From Pseudonocardia sp. TRM90224 (GTDB lineage: Bacteria > Actinomycetota > Actinomycetes > Mycobacteriales > Pseudonocardiaceae): a DNA stretch of 64,000 nt. The notes under the pieces were generated by a model. It saw nothing but the letters and a program-made list of their open reading frames with translations. It was not told where the DNA came from and searched no databases. Below are positions 1 to 7,822 of this stretch, piece after piece. Position numbers and translations under genes: made by a program. The stretch is from positions 1 through 64,000 of the forward strand of contig NZ_JAJGSX010000026.1 in the NCBI RefSeq assembly GCF_021245725.1, read 5' to 3'. Numbering within the stretch: the first letter of the stretch is position 1; each line of letters starts with the position of its first letter.

Positions 1-258
1 GACGAGGCGGGTGCCATCGGGCGTGATCGCCACCGCGTACACATCGCCGGTGTGGCCGACGAGCGGGTCACCGACGGGGTTCCCGGTGGCGACGTCCCAG
101 ATCCGCACGGTGGCGTCGTAGCCGCCGGTGACGAGGCGGGTGCCATCGGGCGTGATCGCCACCGCGTACACATCGCCGGTGTGGCCGACGAGCGGGTCAC
201 CGACGGAGTTGCCGGTGACGAGGTCCCAGATCCGCACGGTGGCGTCACCGCCGCCGGT
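1..258. repeat. 129-bp tandem repeat coding for WD40 blades
   Basis: Bases 1-129 and 130-258 are nearly identical, differing at only a handful of positions (around 86-97 versus 215-226, and 117-120 versus 246-249). A third, more diverged copy begins at 259. One period equals 43 codons, exactly one WD40 blade, so the repeat is the DNA image of the propeller units. The near identity at DNA level suggests recent expansion or continuing homogenisation. Confidence 0.85.
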
Positions 259-378
259 GACGATGTGGGTGCCGTCAGGGGTCAACACCAACGACCACAC
301 CGTGGCGGCCCTGCTCGGTGCATCGGCGGACGACGTCGTGCCGGCCGCCGGCCGATCGGAAGACGAGGCCGACGCCAC
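1..378 (-). CDS. WD40 repeat protein, N-terminal part only (runs off window edge)
   Basis: Read on the minus strand the frame gives beta-propeller blades of the form VYAVAITPDGTRLVTGG, DATVRIWDVATG, VGDPLVGHTGD, which are classic WD40 units. Each unit is 43 residues and the frame is still open at base 1, so the C-terminal part lies outside the window. Going upstream the frame closes at a TGA near 436. The possible starts are GTG at 378 or GTG at 300, and neither has a convincing ribosome binding site. No helical or NTPase domain precedes the blades, so this may be a small secreted or cytosolic propeller, or the decapitated end of a larger NTPase-WD40 protein. The WD40 identification is firm; the 5' end is not. 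Confidence 0.6.
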   Translation of the reverse strand, partial: MASASSSDRPAAGTTSSADAPSRAATVWSLVLTPDGTHIVTGGGDATVRIWDLVTGNSVGDPLVGHTGDVYAVAITPDGTRLVTGGYDATVRIWDVATGNPVGDPLVGHTGDVYAVAITPDGTRLV

Positions 379-590
379 CCGGGACCCTCTCGGTCGAGAC
401 GCTCGGACCGTCGCGGCGGAGCTGTCTGCAGAACACGCTCAGGCGCAATTCCTCGATCAGCTGAAGCGCAACGAGCCTACCGCGACTGTCGGTGTTGGAC
501 AGACGCAGTGCAGCTCGGCCACCGCGTCGCTGGAGTCGCGAATCGGATGACGCCCGATCTTCGTGCCGCCCCATGGGGACGCCGGAACCT

Positions 591-1181
591 TCAGCAGGCA
601 ACGCCGTGGGTGACGTTGAACAAGGCGTTGCCCGGAACACAGACCGGCGTGCCCGACTCGCGCTGGTCGATCGGATGGGTGAACCACCACGCGGTTGCCA
701 CGGCCAGCGTGGCGGCAAGGGCGGTGATCGCGATCGTCGAACGGGGGCGTCGCCGACGTCGACCGAACTCGAGGTGGACCAGGCCGAGCAGGCCTGCGCC
801 GGTCATCGCTCCGGAGGAGATCTCCAATAGGCCACCGATGTCGCCGGGGGGTTCGCCGATGGTGATCGTGTTGGAAAGCAGCTCACCCGTGATGTAGGTC
901 CACAGGGCCGTGACCATCAGGATCGCGACAGCCGATCGTGTACGGCCGGCGGCGATCGCAGGCCAGCAGACGATCAGTGCCACCACCGCCAACAGGTTGA
1001 CCCCGAGCGTTGCACCCGCCAACAGGGGATCCAGCCAATCGGTGACCGGCGATCGGCCATCGCGGGCTCGCACTGCAGCGAATCCCAGCCAGGACAGTGC
1101 GAACGTGGAACCGAGGACGAGGGAGTACGTGACGGCGGCAGGCGGGCGTTCCGCGACACGGTCGGAGGTCGGGACAGTCAT
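591..1181 (-). CDS. five-helix integral membrane protein, unknown function
   Basis: This encodes 196 residues with hydrophobic segments at about residues 16-36, 53-76, 82-105, 115-137 and 149-168, and a basic Arg-rich cytoplasmic stretch at 140-147. I recognise no catalytic motif or named family. It starts with ATG and is transcribed away from the TetR gene at 1276; the two share a 95-bp intergenic region that holds a large inverted repeat. Small membrane proteins divergent from a TetR regulator are commonly its target, so regulation by that neighbour is the natural inference. An efflux or sensing role would be speculation. Confidence 0.7.
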   Translation of the reverse strand: MTVPTSDRVAERPPAAVTYSLVLGSTFALSWLGFAAVRARDGRSPVTDWLDPLLAGATLGVNLLAVVALIVCWPAIAAGRTRSAVAILMVTALWTYITGELLSNTITIGEPPGDIGGLLEISSGAMTGAGLLGLVHLEFGRRRRRPRSTIAITALAATLAVATAWWFTHPIDQRESGTPVCVPGNALFNVTHGVAC

Positions 1182-1193
1182 CGAAGCTCCAAA

Positions 1194-1250
1194 GTGAGGT
1201 GAGCGCGCACCACATTCTTACCTTGATAGCGTGGTGCGCACTCACCTCAC
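1194..1250. promoter_or_regulatory. large inverted repeat, likely TetR operator between divergent genes
   Basis: The 20-bp arm at 1194-1213 and the arm at 1231-1250 are reverse complements with a single mismatch, separated by 17 bp. Each arm contains the palindrome GTGCGCAC or its one-base variant, so the region could be two copies of one operator facing each other. It sits exactly between the divergent membrane-protein and TetR genes. This is visible in the sequence; binding by the TetR protein is inferred. Confidence 0.75.
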
Positions 1251-1275
1251 TTGTCAACTCGCCGGAGCACCCACC

Positions 1276-1869
1276 ATGGCCCCTCCTGCCCGCCAGCGAA
1301 TCCTCACCGCTGCGGACCGACTGCTGCGCGAGCGTGGCGTCTCCCGGCTGACCACGCGGGAGATCGCGCAGGAGGCCGACGCAGCGGAGGGCAGCCTGAC
1401 GAAGAACTTCGGCGGGAAGCTCGGACTGCTCACCACCCTGCTGTCCCGGGAGCTGCCCGAGTTGGGCGCGTGGCGGGCCGCCGCCACCCCACCCGGCCAG
1501 CGGGCCTTGCGCGCCGTGCTCGTCGACCTGATCGAGCGCGGGATCGACTTCTACGCGGCATCGCTACCACTCGTCGCGGGTGCCATCGCCGACCGCGATC
1601 TGTTCGCCAAGTACCAGGAGGTGAATGCCGAAGCCGGCACGGGTCCGCACCTGGCCATCAACACCGTCGCCGATTACCTGACCTCCTGCCAGCAAGCGGG
1701 ATTGCTCGCGCCGTCCGCCGATCCCTACTCACTGGCCCTTGCGCTGTGCGGCGCGGCCCAGGCCCAGGCGTACACCGAATACGTCGTCGGCCCGGACGCG
1801 CTGCGCGGCTCCCGGCGCGATCGCGCAGCAGCCCTGGCCGATACGTTGCTCGCCGGCGTCACCGCCTGA
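1276..1869 (+). CDS. TetR/AcrR-family transcriptional regulator
   Basis: The 197-residue protein has an N-terminal helix-turn-helix (about residues 8-52: RQRILTAADRLLRERG, LTTREIAQEADAAEGSL, KNFGGKLGLL), the usual TetR layout, followed by a helical ligand-binding domain. I chose ATG 1276. A GTG at 1231 in the same frame would add 15 residues, but it lies inside the operator-like inverted repeat and would place the coding start within the binding site. The protein probably represses itself and the divergent membrane protein. The recognition motif has Asn-Phe where the family usually has His-Phe, a common variation. Its ligand is unknown. Confidence 0.88.
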   Translation: MAPPARQRILTAADRLLRERGVSRLTTREIAQEADAAEGSLTKNFGGKLGLLTTLLSRELPELGAWRAAATPPGQRALRAVLVDLIERGIDFYAASLPLVAGAIADRDLFAKYQEVNAEAGTGPHLAINTVADYLTSCQQAGLLAPSADPYSLALALCGAAQAQAYTEYVVGPDALRGSRRDRAAALADTLLAGVTA

Positions 1870-1906
1870 GCTACGACGCGTGACCGAGGTTTGACGCAAC
1901 CCCTCG

Positions 1907-2136
1907 TTGCGAAAGCTCACCCTCGCCCGCGCCCCCGACGAACCCACGCATCCCCGCCTCTCACCTGCCCTCAAGACGGGTGTCGCGGCGCTGCTCGGCC
2001 TGCTCGGCAGCCTCGACCTGGGCTGGTCCACGCCTGCCTTCTCGCGACGATGCTCGCCGGACTGTGCCTGCCCATGGCCTACGGCGGCTACGTTTGGTAC
2101 GGCCGCGAGACCGCCGACAGCGCGACCACCACCTGA
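1907..2136 (+). pseudogene. possible frameshifted small membrane protein
   Basis: The 312-bp stretch 1870-2181 contains no clear gene. Two overlapping plus-strand frames each carry half of something membrane-like: one frame gives LKTGVAALLGLLGSLDLG near 1970-2020, and the next gives LLATMLAGLCLPMAYGGYV ending at a stop at 2136. Joined by a frameshift near 2025 they would form a short two-helix protein. There is only a weak TTG start and no good ribosome binding site. It may be a decayed gene or chance hydrophobicity in GC-rich DNA. Confidence 0.22.
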
Positions 2137-2181
2137 TCCCGGCCGTCCCCGGCCAGGGCGGGCGACACCTCCGAACGCGCG

Positions 2182-3507
2182 TCAGCGGCCGAACAGGCCG
2201 CCGAGCCCGCCGCCGGTGCCTGCCTGCTCGCCACCACCGGTTCCGCCGATCAGGCCGCCGGGCGGCAGCTCGGAGGGCTGAACGACGACGAAGCCGCGTC
2301 CTTGGAACGACAGCGTGTAGCGCTCACCGGTGCTGCGCCCGAGCAGCGTGCCGAGGTTGAAGGTGTCGTTGCTGGTCAACCCGGTGCGCAGGCTCGCCGA
2401 CCAGGCCACCGCAGCCTGCGGGTCGGCGAAGGTGGGCTGGTCGACCGTGAGCACCACCGGCGCACCGTCGGTGGTGATCGCGATGCGGCCGCGGCCGGTG
2501 AACTCGCAGTTGAACAGTCCAGCGTTGGATGCGAAGCCGGCGGCGCCGGAGACCCGCGCGATGCGGTACGACAGCGTCGAGTCGAAGGCGAGCACGTTCG
2601 CGCCGTTCACGGTGAGCCCGTCCGTGCCGTCGAGGTCGATCAGGTGCACGTCGCTCGCCGCATCGGCGAGGAACAGGTCGCCGCGGCCGGTGACCTTCAT
2701 CAGCGGCACACCCTCCCCGGTCATCTTCTGCCGGATCAGGTTGCCGATGCCGCCGGAGCCGAGCGCCTCGAAGCGCAGATCGCCCTGGTAGGCGACCATC
2801 GACCCGGCGCGGGCCATGACGTCACCGCCGGCCATCGCGACCCGGGCCATCTTGCCGCCCTGCTTCTGGATACCGGCCCCGGTCACCTCGGCGTGCTCAG
2901 GGCTGAACAGATCGCTTTGCACGGGCTGCGCTCCTCGGGACGGGGCGGGCGGGGCGGGCGGGGACGGAACGGGCCGGGGCGGGGCCTGCGGAGGCGGGGG
3001 CGCCGGGGGCGCCGGCACGGGATCAGCGAGCAGATCCACGCCGTACGCGGTTGCGACGCCGGCGAGTCCGTCGTCCCAGCCCTGCCCGATCGCGCGCACC
3101 TTCCACCCGCCACCGCGCCGGTAGACCTCGACGCCGACGACGGCCGACTCGCTGCTCAGGCCGTCGACATCGAAGGTGAACGGGCCCGCCGTGATCGCCA
3201 GCCGGCCGACCTGCCCGAACGTCGCGGGGCCGGAACCGTCCAGGCTCGCGGCGACAGCGATCGTGGCAACGTCGGCCGGAACGGCGGCAAGGTCGACCCG
3301 CACGACGTCGCCGCGACCCTGCCCGTGGTGCAGCGTGACGCCCGGGGCGACCGGGTTGTTGAAGAACACGAAGTCCGCGTCGCGGCGCACCTTCCCGTCG
3401 CCGCCGAGCAGGAGGGCGGAGACGTCAACCGCGGCCGGGGCGATGACCGCGATCTCGATCCCGCCACCTGCCAGGGGTCGGTTCTCGCCACGGGACAGTG
3501 CCGTCAC
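2182..3507 (-). CDS. TerD-domain / AIM24-domain fusion protein
   Basis: The protein is 441 residues from GTG 3507. This start is chosen because TerD proteins begin with a short stretch like VTALSRGENRPL; an upstream ATG at 3561 would add 18 Arg-rich residues. Residues 1-160 match the TerD stress-protein fold (FFNNPV, VRVDLAAVPADVATIAVAAS, VEVYRRGGGWKVRAIGQGW). Residues 162-193 are a proline-rich linker, and residues 198-410 match the AIM24 beta-sandwich family (VMARAGSMVAYQG, VPLMKVTGRGDLFLAD). A Gly-rich tail ends in GLFGR. TerD proteins bind calcium and act in tellurite, phage and membrane stress responses; AIM24-like proteins are structural and poorly understood. The fusion suggests a membrane-surface stress scaffold, which is inference. 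Confidence 0.85.
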   Translation of the reverse strand: MTALSRGENRPLAGGGIEIAVIAPAAVDVSALLLGGDGKVRRDADFVFFNNPVAPGVTLHHGQGRGDVVRVDLAAVPADVATIAVAASLDGSGPATFGQVGRLAITAGPFTFDVDGLSSESAVVGVEVYRRGGGWKVRAIGQGWDDGLAGVATAYGVDLLADPVPAPPAPPPPQAPPRPVPSPPAPPAPSRGAQPVQSDLFSPEHAEVTGAGIQKQGGKMARVAMAGGDVMARAGSMVAYQGDLRFEALGSGGIGNLIRQKMTGEGVPLMKVTGRGDLFLADAASDVHLIDLDGTDGLTVNGANVLAFDSTLSYRIARVSGAAGFASNAGLFNCEFTGRGRIAITTDGAPVVLTVDQPTFADPQAAVAWSASLRTGLTSNDTFNLGTLLGRSTGERYTLSFQGRGFVVVQPSELPPGGLIGGTGGGEQAGTGGGLGGLFGR

Positions 3508-3695
3508 CGCACCGAGTCTGCCACTACCCGGACGGCGGGCGCCGCGCCGCGCGAGTACCACGATGGGGCGAGCGAGCGCTCAACCCCTGATCAAGGTCCT
3601 GGACCGGGTCGCGACGACCGACACGGTCACGTAGCGGCGAACACTCCCCCGGCGAACCCTCACCTCCCACGCTCGATGGGCAGGCAGGGTGGCCA

Positions 3696-3715
3696 GATTG
3701 ATCACGGGATCAATC
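3696..3715. promoter_or_regulatory. perfect 8-bp inverted repeat, 4-base loop
   Basis: GATTGATC and GATCAATC flank ACGG. The repeat lies in the 302-bp gap 3508-3809, upstream of the TerD-AIM24 gene and 95 bp past the end of the preceding minus-strand gene. It is AT-rich for this genome and is not followed by a T tract, so an operator for the TerD gene is at least as likely as a terminator. The rest of the gap shows nothing else I can support. Confidence 0.5.
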
Positions 3716-3809
3716 GCCGGCGACTGGTCCGGTCTCTGCGGGGCGTGGATCCCAGCACCACCCGGGGCTGCTCGGAGGCTGACGAGCGGCCGCACCTGCT
3801 GGAACCTGG

Positions 3810-4883
3810 TCAGGGAATCGCCGGTACGTCGTCGGGGCGGATGACCTCCGGGTGCAGCTCGACGAGCTCGCGCTTGTTCCGCGGCGCTCTGGCCGCCTTC
3901 CTCCCGAGGGTGAGGGCCGCCTGGTCGGGGTAGGCCGGCCAGAGGTCGACGAGCATGGCGTCGCGGGCCCGCATGGTGGCCTTGTCCGAGGTGTCGAGGG
4001 CAATGATCCGGTCGAGGATCTCGCTGAACGGCTCCCGGTTCGCGAACCCGGTGCGCGTCGCGGTCACGCTCAGCGCCTTCGCCAGCAGGGCGAGCTGCTC
4101 GACCTCGGTGACCAGGTCGCGCACGTCCGCTGCGGAGAACGCCTCCATCAACTCGGCAACGGCGCCGTCCTCGGCGAGGGACTGGAAGGCCTCGTGACGG
4201 AACCGGGGTCCGATCCGACGGTCCGCCGTCAGCGCGAGGCCCGCCCGCCAGCCGTGCTGGCGGCTGACCGAGCTGACGAGAAAGCCCTTGAGTCTGGCCA
4301 TCTCAAGGCGCTCTGCGCTCGCGTTGAGCGCTTTCCACCGGGCCAGGAACTCTGGCGCGTCCCCTCGCTCAGCGAACCAGCGAGCGATGTAGCGATGGCC
4401 GTAGAATCGCCAGTCCGAGCCGTCGGCCTTCCACGGCTCGAGCGACTCGGACACGCGCTCCGCTTCCGGCACGTCGCCGACGGCGAGCAGCATGTGGATG
4501 AGCTGGCCGCGCAGGAGGTTGCGGTCGAAGGCCGAGTCGACTGCCGCAACGGTGGCCTCGAGCTCGCCCGGCGACACGTCCCCGGCCGCCACGATCAGGA
4601 CGAGCGCATCGATCGCGCTCCAGTGGAAGCCGAGCAGGAGCACCCGCATTGCGTGGCTCCGCCACTCGCTGGGCCAGATCATCCGAGGGCTGGTCAGGCA
4701 GCTGCCATCGAAGCCCGAGTCGACCAACCGAGTCAGCTCTGCGACGGCCACGGCCTGCTGGGGCAGCAACCGGTTTGGCAACGGGTACGGCGGGCGAGAT
4801 CGCTGCATGCGTTCCTCGTCGGTGTACGGCTCCGCCAACATGGCCAGGCATGCCGCGACGGCGGCTCGGGTCTGCGGACGCAT
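3810..4883 (-). CDS. hypothetical helical-repeat protein
   Basis: The protein is 357 residues from ATG 4883 (MRPQTRAAVAACLAML). Earlier in-frame ATGs at 4940 and 5072 would add Arg/Gly-rich sequence that does not look like coding. The protein is rich in short amphipathic helices (ALVLIVAAGDVSPGELEATV, GQLIHMLLAVGDVPEAERV, VSESLEPWKADGSDWRFY) that resemble TPR or HEAT-like repeats. No signal peptide, membrane segment or catalytic motif is visible. It is transcribed in the same direction as its neighbours but separated from them by gaps. I do not recognise the family and assign no function. Confidence 0.6.
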   Translation of the reverse strand: MRPQTRAAVAACLAMLAEPYTDEERMQRSRPPYPLPNRLLPQQAVAVAELTRLVDSGFDGSCLTSPRMIWPSEWRSHAMRVLLLGFHWSAIDALVLIVAAGDVSPGELEATVAAVDSAFDRNLLRGQLIHMLLAVGDVPEAERVSESLEPWKADGSDWRFYGHRYIARWFAERGDAPEFLARWKALNASAERLEMARLKGFLVSSVSRQHGWRAGLALTADRRIGPRFRHEAFQSLAEDGAVAELMEAFSAADVRDLVTEVEQLALLAKALSVTATRTGFANREPFSEILDRIIALDTSDKATMRARDAMLVDLWPAYPDQAALTLGRKAARAPRNKRELVELHPEVIRPDDVPAIP

Positions 4884-5084
4884 GCGAGTGATCCTCCCAA
4901 CGGATGGACCAGGCAGCCTCGACGCCGCCCCCAGCACCATGATTCGCGCCGACGATCCTCCGCCTGCACGTTGTCGTGGGCGTCGCCGACACCAGCCACC
5001 GACTGCCCACCGACGGTGCGGCCCGGCCAGGTCCAGCGACCCGCCGGAGTGGGCGGCGAACTCGACGCGCATGAGCCGGTGCGG

Positions 5085-5972
5085 TCACGACGGGTCTGCC
5101 GACAGCCGCGCGAGCCGCTCCTGGCGCCAAGCCTCGGTGCCGGCGAGGTCGTTGAACGTGAAGACGTGGAACCCGGCCAGCCCGTTCCCCGCCTCGGCGA
5201 TGGCGGGGGTGAGCCGGTCGACGAGCGGGTCGGGCCGGTAGCCACCGGGCAGGAAGAACCGCCACAGCAGGCTCTGCTGCTTGGCGAGGAAACGGGCCGA
5301 CTGCCCGAGCCCGAGGCCGGCCGAGATCCGGACCAGTTTCTGTCGCCGCACCGCGCCGGGGATGCCGACGCGGATCGGCAGGTGGACGCCGGACGCGTGC
5401 ACGCGCCGCGCCCAGGCGAGCGTGGCGGCGGGATCGAAGCAGAGCTGGGTGAGCACGTGGGTGGCGTGCGGGGCCTTGCTCTCCAGAGCCTGCTCGATCT
5501 GCGCGTCGGCGATCGCGCCGTGCCCCTCCGGGTAGCCACCGATCCCGACGGAGCTGAACGGGTGCCCGATCCGCTCCAGCGTCGTCAGCAGCGCGAGCGC
5601 GTCGGGGAACTCGCCCGCGGGTTCGGCGGCGTCGCCGCCGATCACGAACACCGAGTCGACCCCGCCCGCCTGCAGCTCCGCGACCAGGTCGACGAGCTGT
5701 GCCTCGTCGCGCACGAGGCGCGCCGCCAGGTGCGGCGCCGCCCGGTACCCGCGGCCGGTCAGTGCCACGGCGAGGTCGACGGTGGGCCGCAGGCCGCGCG
5801 CCTCCGTCGTCGTGACGGTGAGCGGGACGGTCGCAGGCACGTGGTCGAGCACCTTGTCCTCGGTGCGCGCCATCGGGAGCACCTCGTAGCTCACGTCGGC
5901 CAGCGCACCGGCGAGCGCCGCCCGCGCTTCCGGGGTGGGCCGGCGGCGCGGTATCTCGCTCAGGATGGCCAT
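5085..5972 (-). CDS. methylenetetrahydrofolate reductase-like protein (MetF family)
   Basis: The protein is 295 residues from ATG 5972 (MAILSEIPRRRPTPEARAAL); nine upstream residues in the same frame are disfavoured. Length and pattern fit the MetF TIM barrel: YEVLPMARTEDKVLDHV near the start, VDSVFVIGGDAAEPAGEFPD in the middle, SSVGIGGYPEGHG, TQLCFDP, and GFHVFTFNDL at the end. MetF uses FAD and NADH to reduce 5,10-methylene-THF to 5-methyl-THF. This divergent relative lacks the classical N-terminal signature of housekeeping MetF and resembles the MTHFR-like proteins found in catabolic clusters. A LigM-like THF-dependent demethylase is coded 46 kb away in this window, giving a possible one-carbon link. 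Confidence 0.75.
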   Translation of the reverse strand: MAILSEIPRRRPTPEARAALAGALADVSYEVLPMARTEDKVLDHVPATVPLTVTTTEARGLRPTVDLAVALTGRGYRAAPHLAARLVRDEAQLVDLVAELQAGGVDSVFVIGGDAAEPAGEFPDALALLTTLERIGHPFSSVGIGGYPEGHGAIADAQIEQALESKAPHATHVLTQLCFDPAATLAWARRVHASGVHLPIRVGIPGAVRRQKLVRISAGLGLGQSARFLAKQQSLLWRFFLPGGYRPDPLVDRLTPAIAEAGNGLAGFHVFTFNDLAGTEAWRQERLARLSADPS

Positions 5973-6069
5973 GCATCGACGGTAGGAAACCGGCCCCACC
6001 TGGGGATCTCTCCGATGACCGGACCTGCGTCGGCGGCTGTCGCGCCCGGGGCGGGACAGTTGACGTAGC

Positions 6070-6804
6070 TCAGGCCACCGGGGGCGGCACCAACCCCTGG
6101 CTCACGGCGACGAGCGCGGCCTGGGTACGGGAGGCGAGCTGGAGCTTGCGCAGCACGTTGCTGACGTGGGTGCGCGCGGTGCGCTCGCTGATCACGAGCT
6201 CGTCGGCGATCTCCTGGTTGGAACGGCCCTGCGCCACCAGCGCGAGCACGTCGCGCTCGCGGCTGGTGAGCGCGCCCAGCCCCTTGGGCGGCGACACGAT
6301 CTCCTGCGTGAGCTTGCGCGCCACGGCCGGGTCGAGGAAGACCTCGCCGCAGGCTGCGGCGCGGATCGCCGCGACGATCTCCGACGGCTCGGCGTCCTTG
6401 AGCAGGTACCCGGCCGCGCCGTTGGCCAGTGCGGCGTGCACGCGCTCCATCTCGCCGAAGCTGGTCAGCACCACCACCCGCATGACGGGGTAGCGCTCCA
6501 TGATCCGCGCGGTGGTGGCCACTCCGTCGAGCTTGGGCATGAGCAGGTCTATGAGCACCACGTCGGGCAGCTCGCCGTGCGCAGCCATGGCCGCCATCCG
6601 CTCGAGCGCCTCCAGCCCGTGCCCCGCCTCGGCGACGACCTGGATGTCGTCGAGCACCTCGAGGTACGCGCGGATCCCGCGGCGGACGACGGCGTGGTCG
6701 TCGACGAGGAGCACCCGGATCCGCCCGCGCGGCTCGGGCTGCTCCTGCGGAACGGACCGGCTGCCGTTCCGAGCCATCGCGCCACCCGCTTCCGTGTCCG
6801 TCAC
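6070..6804 (-). CDS. NarL/LuxR-type response regulator
   Basis: The 244-residue protein has a receiver domain (RVLLVDDHAVVRRG with acidic pair D35-D36, phospho-acceptor D86 in VLIDLLMP, Thr at LTSFG, Lys136 in GYLLKD) and a C-terminal LuxR helix-turn-helix (residues 179-237, LTSRERDVLALVAQGRSNQE, RTARTHVSNVLRKLQL). I chose GTG 6804, preceded by GGAGAG six bases upstream, over a TTG at 6843. It lies 13 bp after the last ABC ATPase gene of the operon starting at 12269. The only plausible kinase partner is the NarL-type histidine kinase at 12440, on the other side of the transporter genes, so the pair probably senses a solute or metabolic state linked to this importer. Confidence 0.92.
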   Translation of the reverse strand: MTDTEAGGAMARNGSRSVPQEQPEPRGRIRVLLVDDHAVVRRGIRAYLEVLDDIQVVAEAGHGLEALERMAAMAAHGELPDVVLIDLLMPKLDGVATTARIMERYPVMRVVVLTSFGEMERVHAALANGAAGYLLKDAEPSEIVAAIRAAACGEVFLDPAVARKLTQEIVSPPKGLGALTSRERDVLALVAQGRSNQEIADELVISERTARTHVSNVLRKLQLASRTQAALVAVSQGLVPPPVA

Positions 6805-6817
6805 GACGCGCTCTCCG

Positions 6818-7822
6818 TCACCGCAGGGCGTCCCGTTCCCCAAGCATGCCGGGTTCCAGCGGGAAGTGGCATGCGACGCGATGGTCGGGGCGCTGCTCGA
6901 CGAGCACGGGCTGCTCGATCGCGCACCGCGCCTGGGCCCGCGGGCAGCGGGTGCGGAACCGGCATCCGCTCGGCGGGTCCAGCGGCGACGGCGGCTCGCC
7001 GGCGAGCGGGCGCGGTCGGCGGGCCTTGCCGGTGCGCGTGTCGAGGCCGGGGATCGAGTCCAGCAGCGCCGCCGTGTACGGGTGCAGCGGGTGACGGTAG
7101 AGGTCCTGGCCCGGGCCGATCTCGGCGAGCTGCCCGAGGTGCAGGACGGCGACCCGGTCGCTGACCTGCTTGACCAGCCCGAGGTCGTGGGAGATGAACA
7201 GGTAGGACAACCCCAGTTCGGAGCGCAGCCGCTCGAACAGGTTCAGCACCTGTGCCTGGATGAGCACGTCCAGGGAGGACACGGCCTCGTCGCAGATCAC
7301 CAGCGCGGGATCGAGCGCGATGGCCCGCGCGATGGCGACGCGCTGGCACTGCCCGCCCGACAGCTGGTGCGGGCGGCGGCTGCCGAACACGTCGGGCGCC
7401 AGGCCGACGAGGTCCAGCAGCTCCCGCACCCGCGCGCGTCGACCCGTCCGCACCCCGTACCCGACGAGCGGTTCCTTGACGAGCTCGGCGACCCGCCAGC
7501 GCGGGTCGAGCGACCCGAACGGGTCCTGGAACACCATCTGCAGGTGCCGGCGCGCGGCGACGAGGTCGCGGTGGCGCAGCCCGACGAGGTCGGTGCCGCG
7601 GAAGTTGACGCTGCCCGACTTGGGCCGTGGTGCCTGGACGATCGACCGGGCGAGGGTCGACTTGCCCGACCCGGTCTCGCCGACAACCCCGAGGGTCTCG
7701 CCCGCCCGCACGTCGAACGAGACCTGCGAGACGGCGTGCACCACCCCGCCGCGGACCCCACCGGCTCCGCGCACCGGGAACTCCTGGACGAGGTCGCGCA
7801 CCTCCAGCAGCGGGGCCGTCAT
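6818..7822 (-). CDS. oligopeptide-type ABC transporter ATPase (DppF/OppF-like)
   Basis: The 334-residue protein starts at an ATG overlapping the stop of the preceding ATPase gene (ATGA at 7819-7822). It has Walker A GETGSGKS, signature LSGGQCQR, and Walker B VICDEAVSSLDV, where Ala replaces the usual Pro of the DEP motif. The C-terminal extension has the spaced cysteines of the Opp/Dpp ATPase family (SGCRFRTRCPRAQARC). It supplies energy to the permease pair together with the second ATPase. It is the last transporter gene before the response regulator. The Thr in Walker A is tolerated in this family. Confidence 0.93.
   Translation of the reverse strand: MTAPLLEVRDLVQEFPVRGAGGVRGGVVHAVSQVSFDVRAGETLGVVGETGSGKSTLARSIVQAPRPKSGSVNFRGTDLVGLRHRDLVAARRHLQMVFQDPFGSLDPRWRVAELVKEPLVGYGVRTGRRARVRELLDLVGLAPDVFGSRRPHQLSGGQCQRVAIARAIALDPALVICDEAVSSLDVLIQAQVLNLFERLRSELGLSYLFISHDLGLVKQVSDRVAVLHLGQLAEIGPGQDLYRHPLHPYTAALLDSIPGLDTRTGKARRPRPLAGEPPSPLDPPSGCRFRTRCPRAQARCAIEQPVLVEQRPDHRVACHFPLEPGMLGERDALR

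Noticed and set aside
1..258. CRISPR-like direct repeats
   Set aside because: The 129-bp units are contiguous, have no spacers and translate as WD40 blades.
1231..1275. GTG 1231 as start of the TetR regulator
   Set aside because: It lies within the large inverted repeat; ATG 1276 gives a normal TetR N-terminus.
3852..6068. A 738-codon plus-strand open frame
   Set aside because: It is antisense to the unknown protein at 3810 and the MetF-like gene, with low-complexity Arg/Pro/Gly/His composition and no recognisable motif.
6805..6843. TTG 6843 as start of the response regulator
   Set aside because: GTG 6804 has GGAGAG at good distance and avoids overlap with the ATPase gene; the added residues precede any conserved part.
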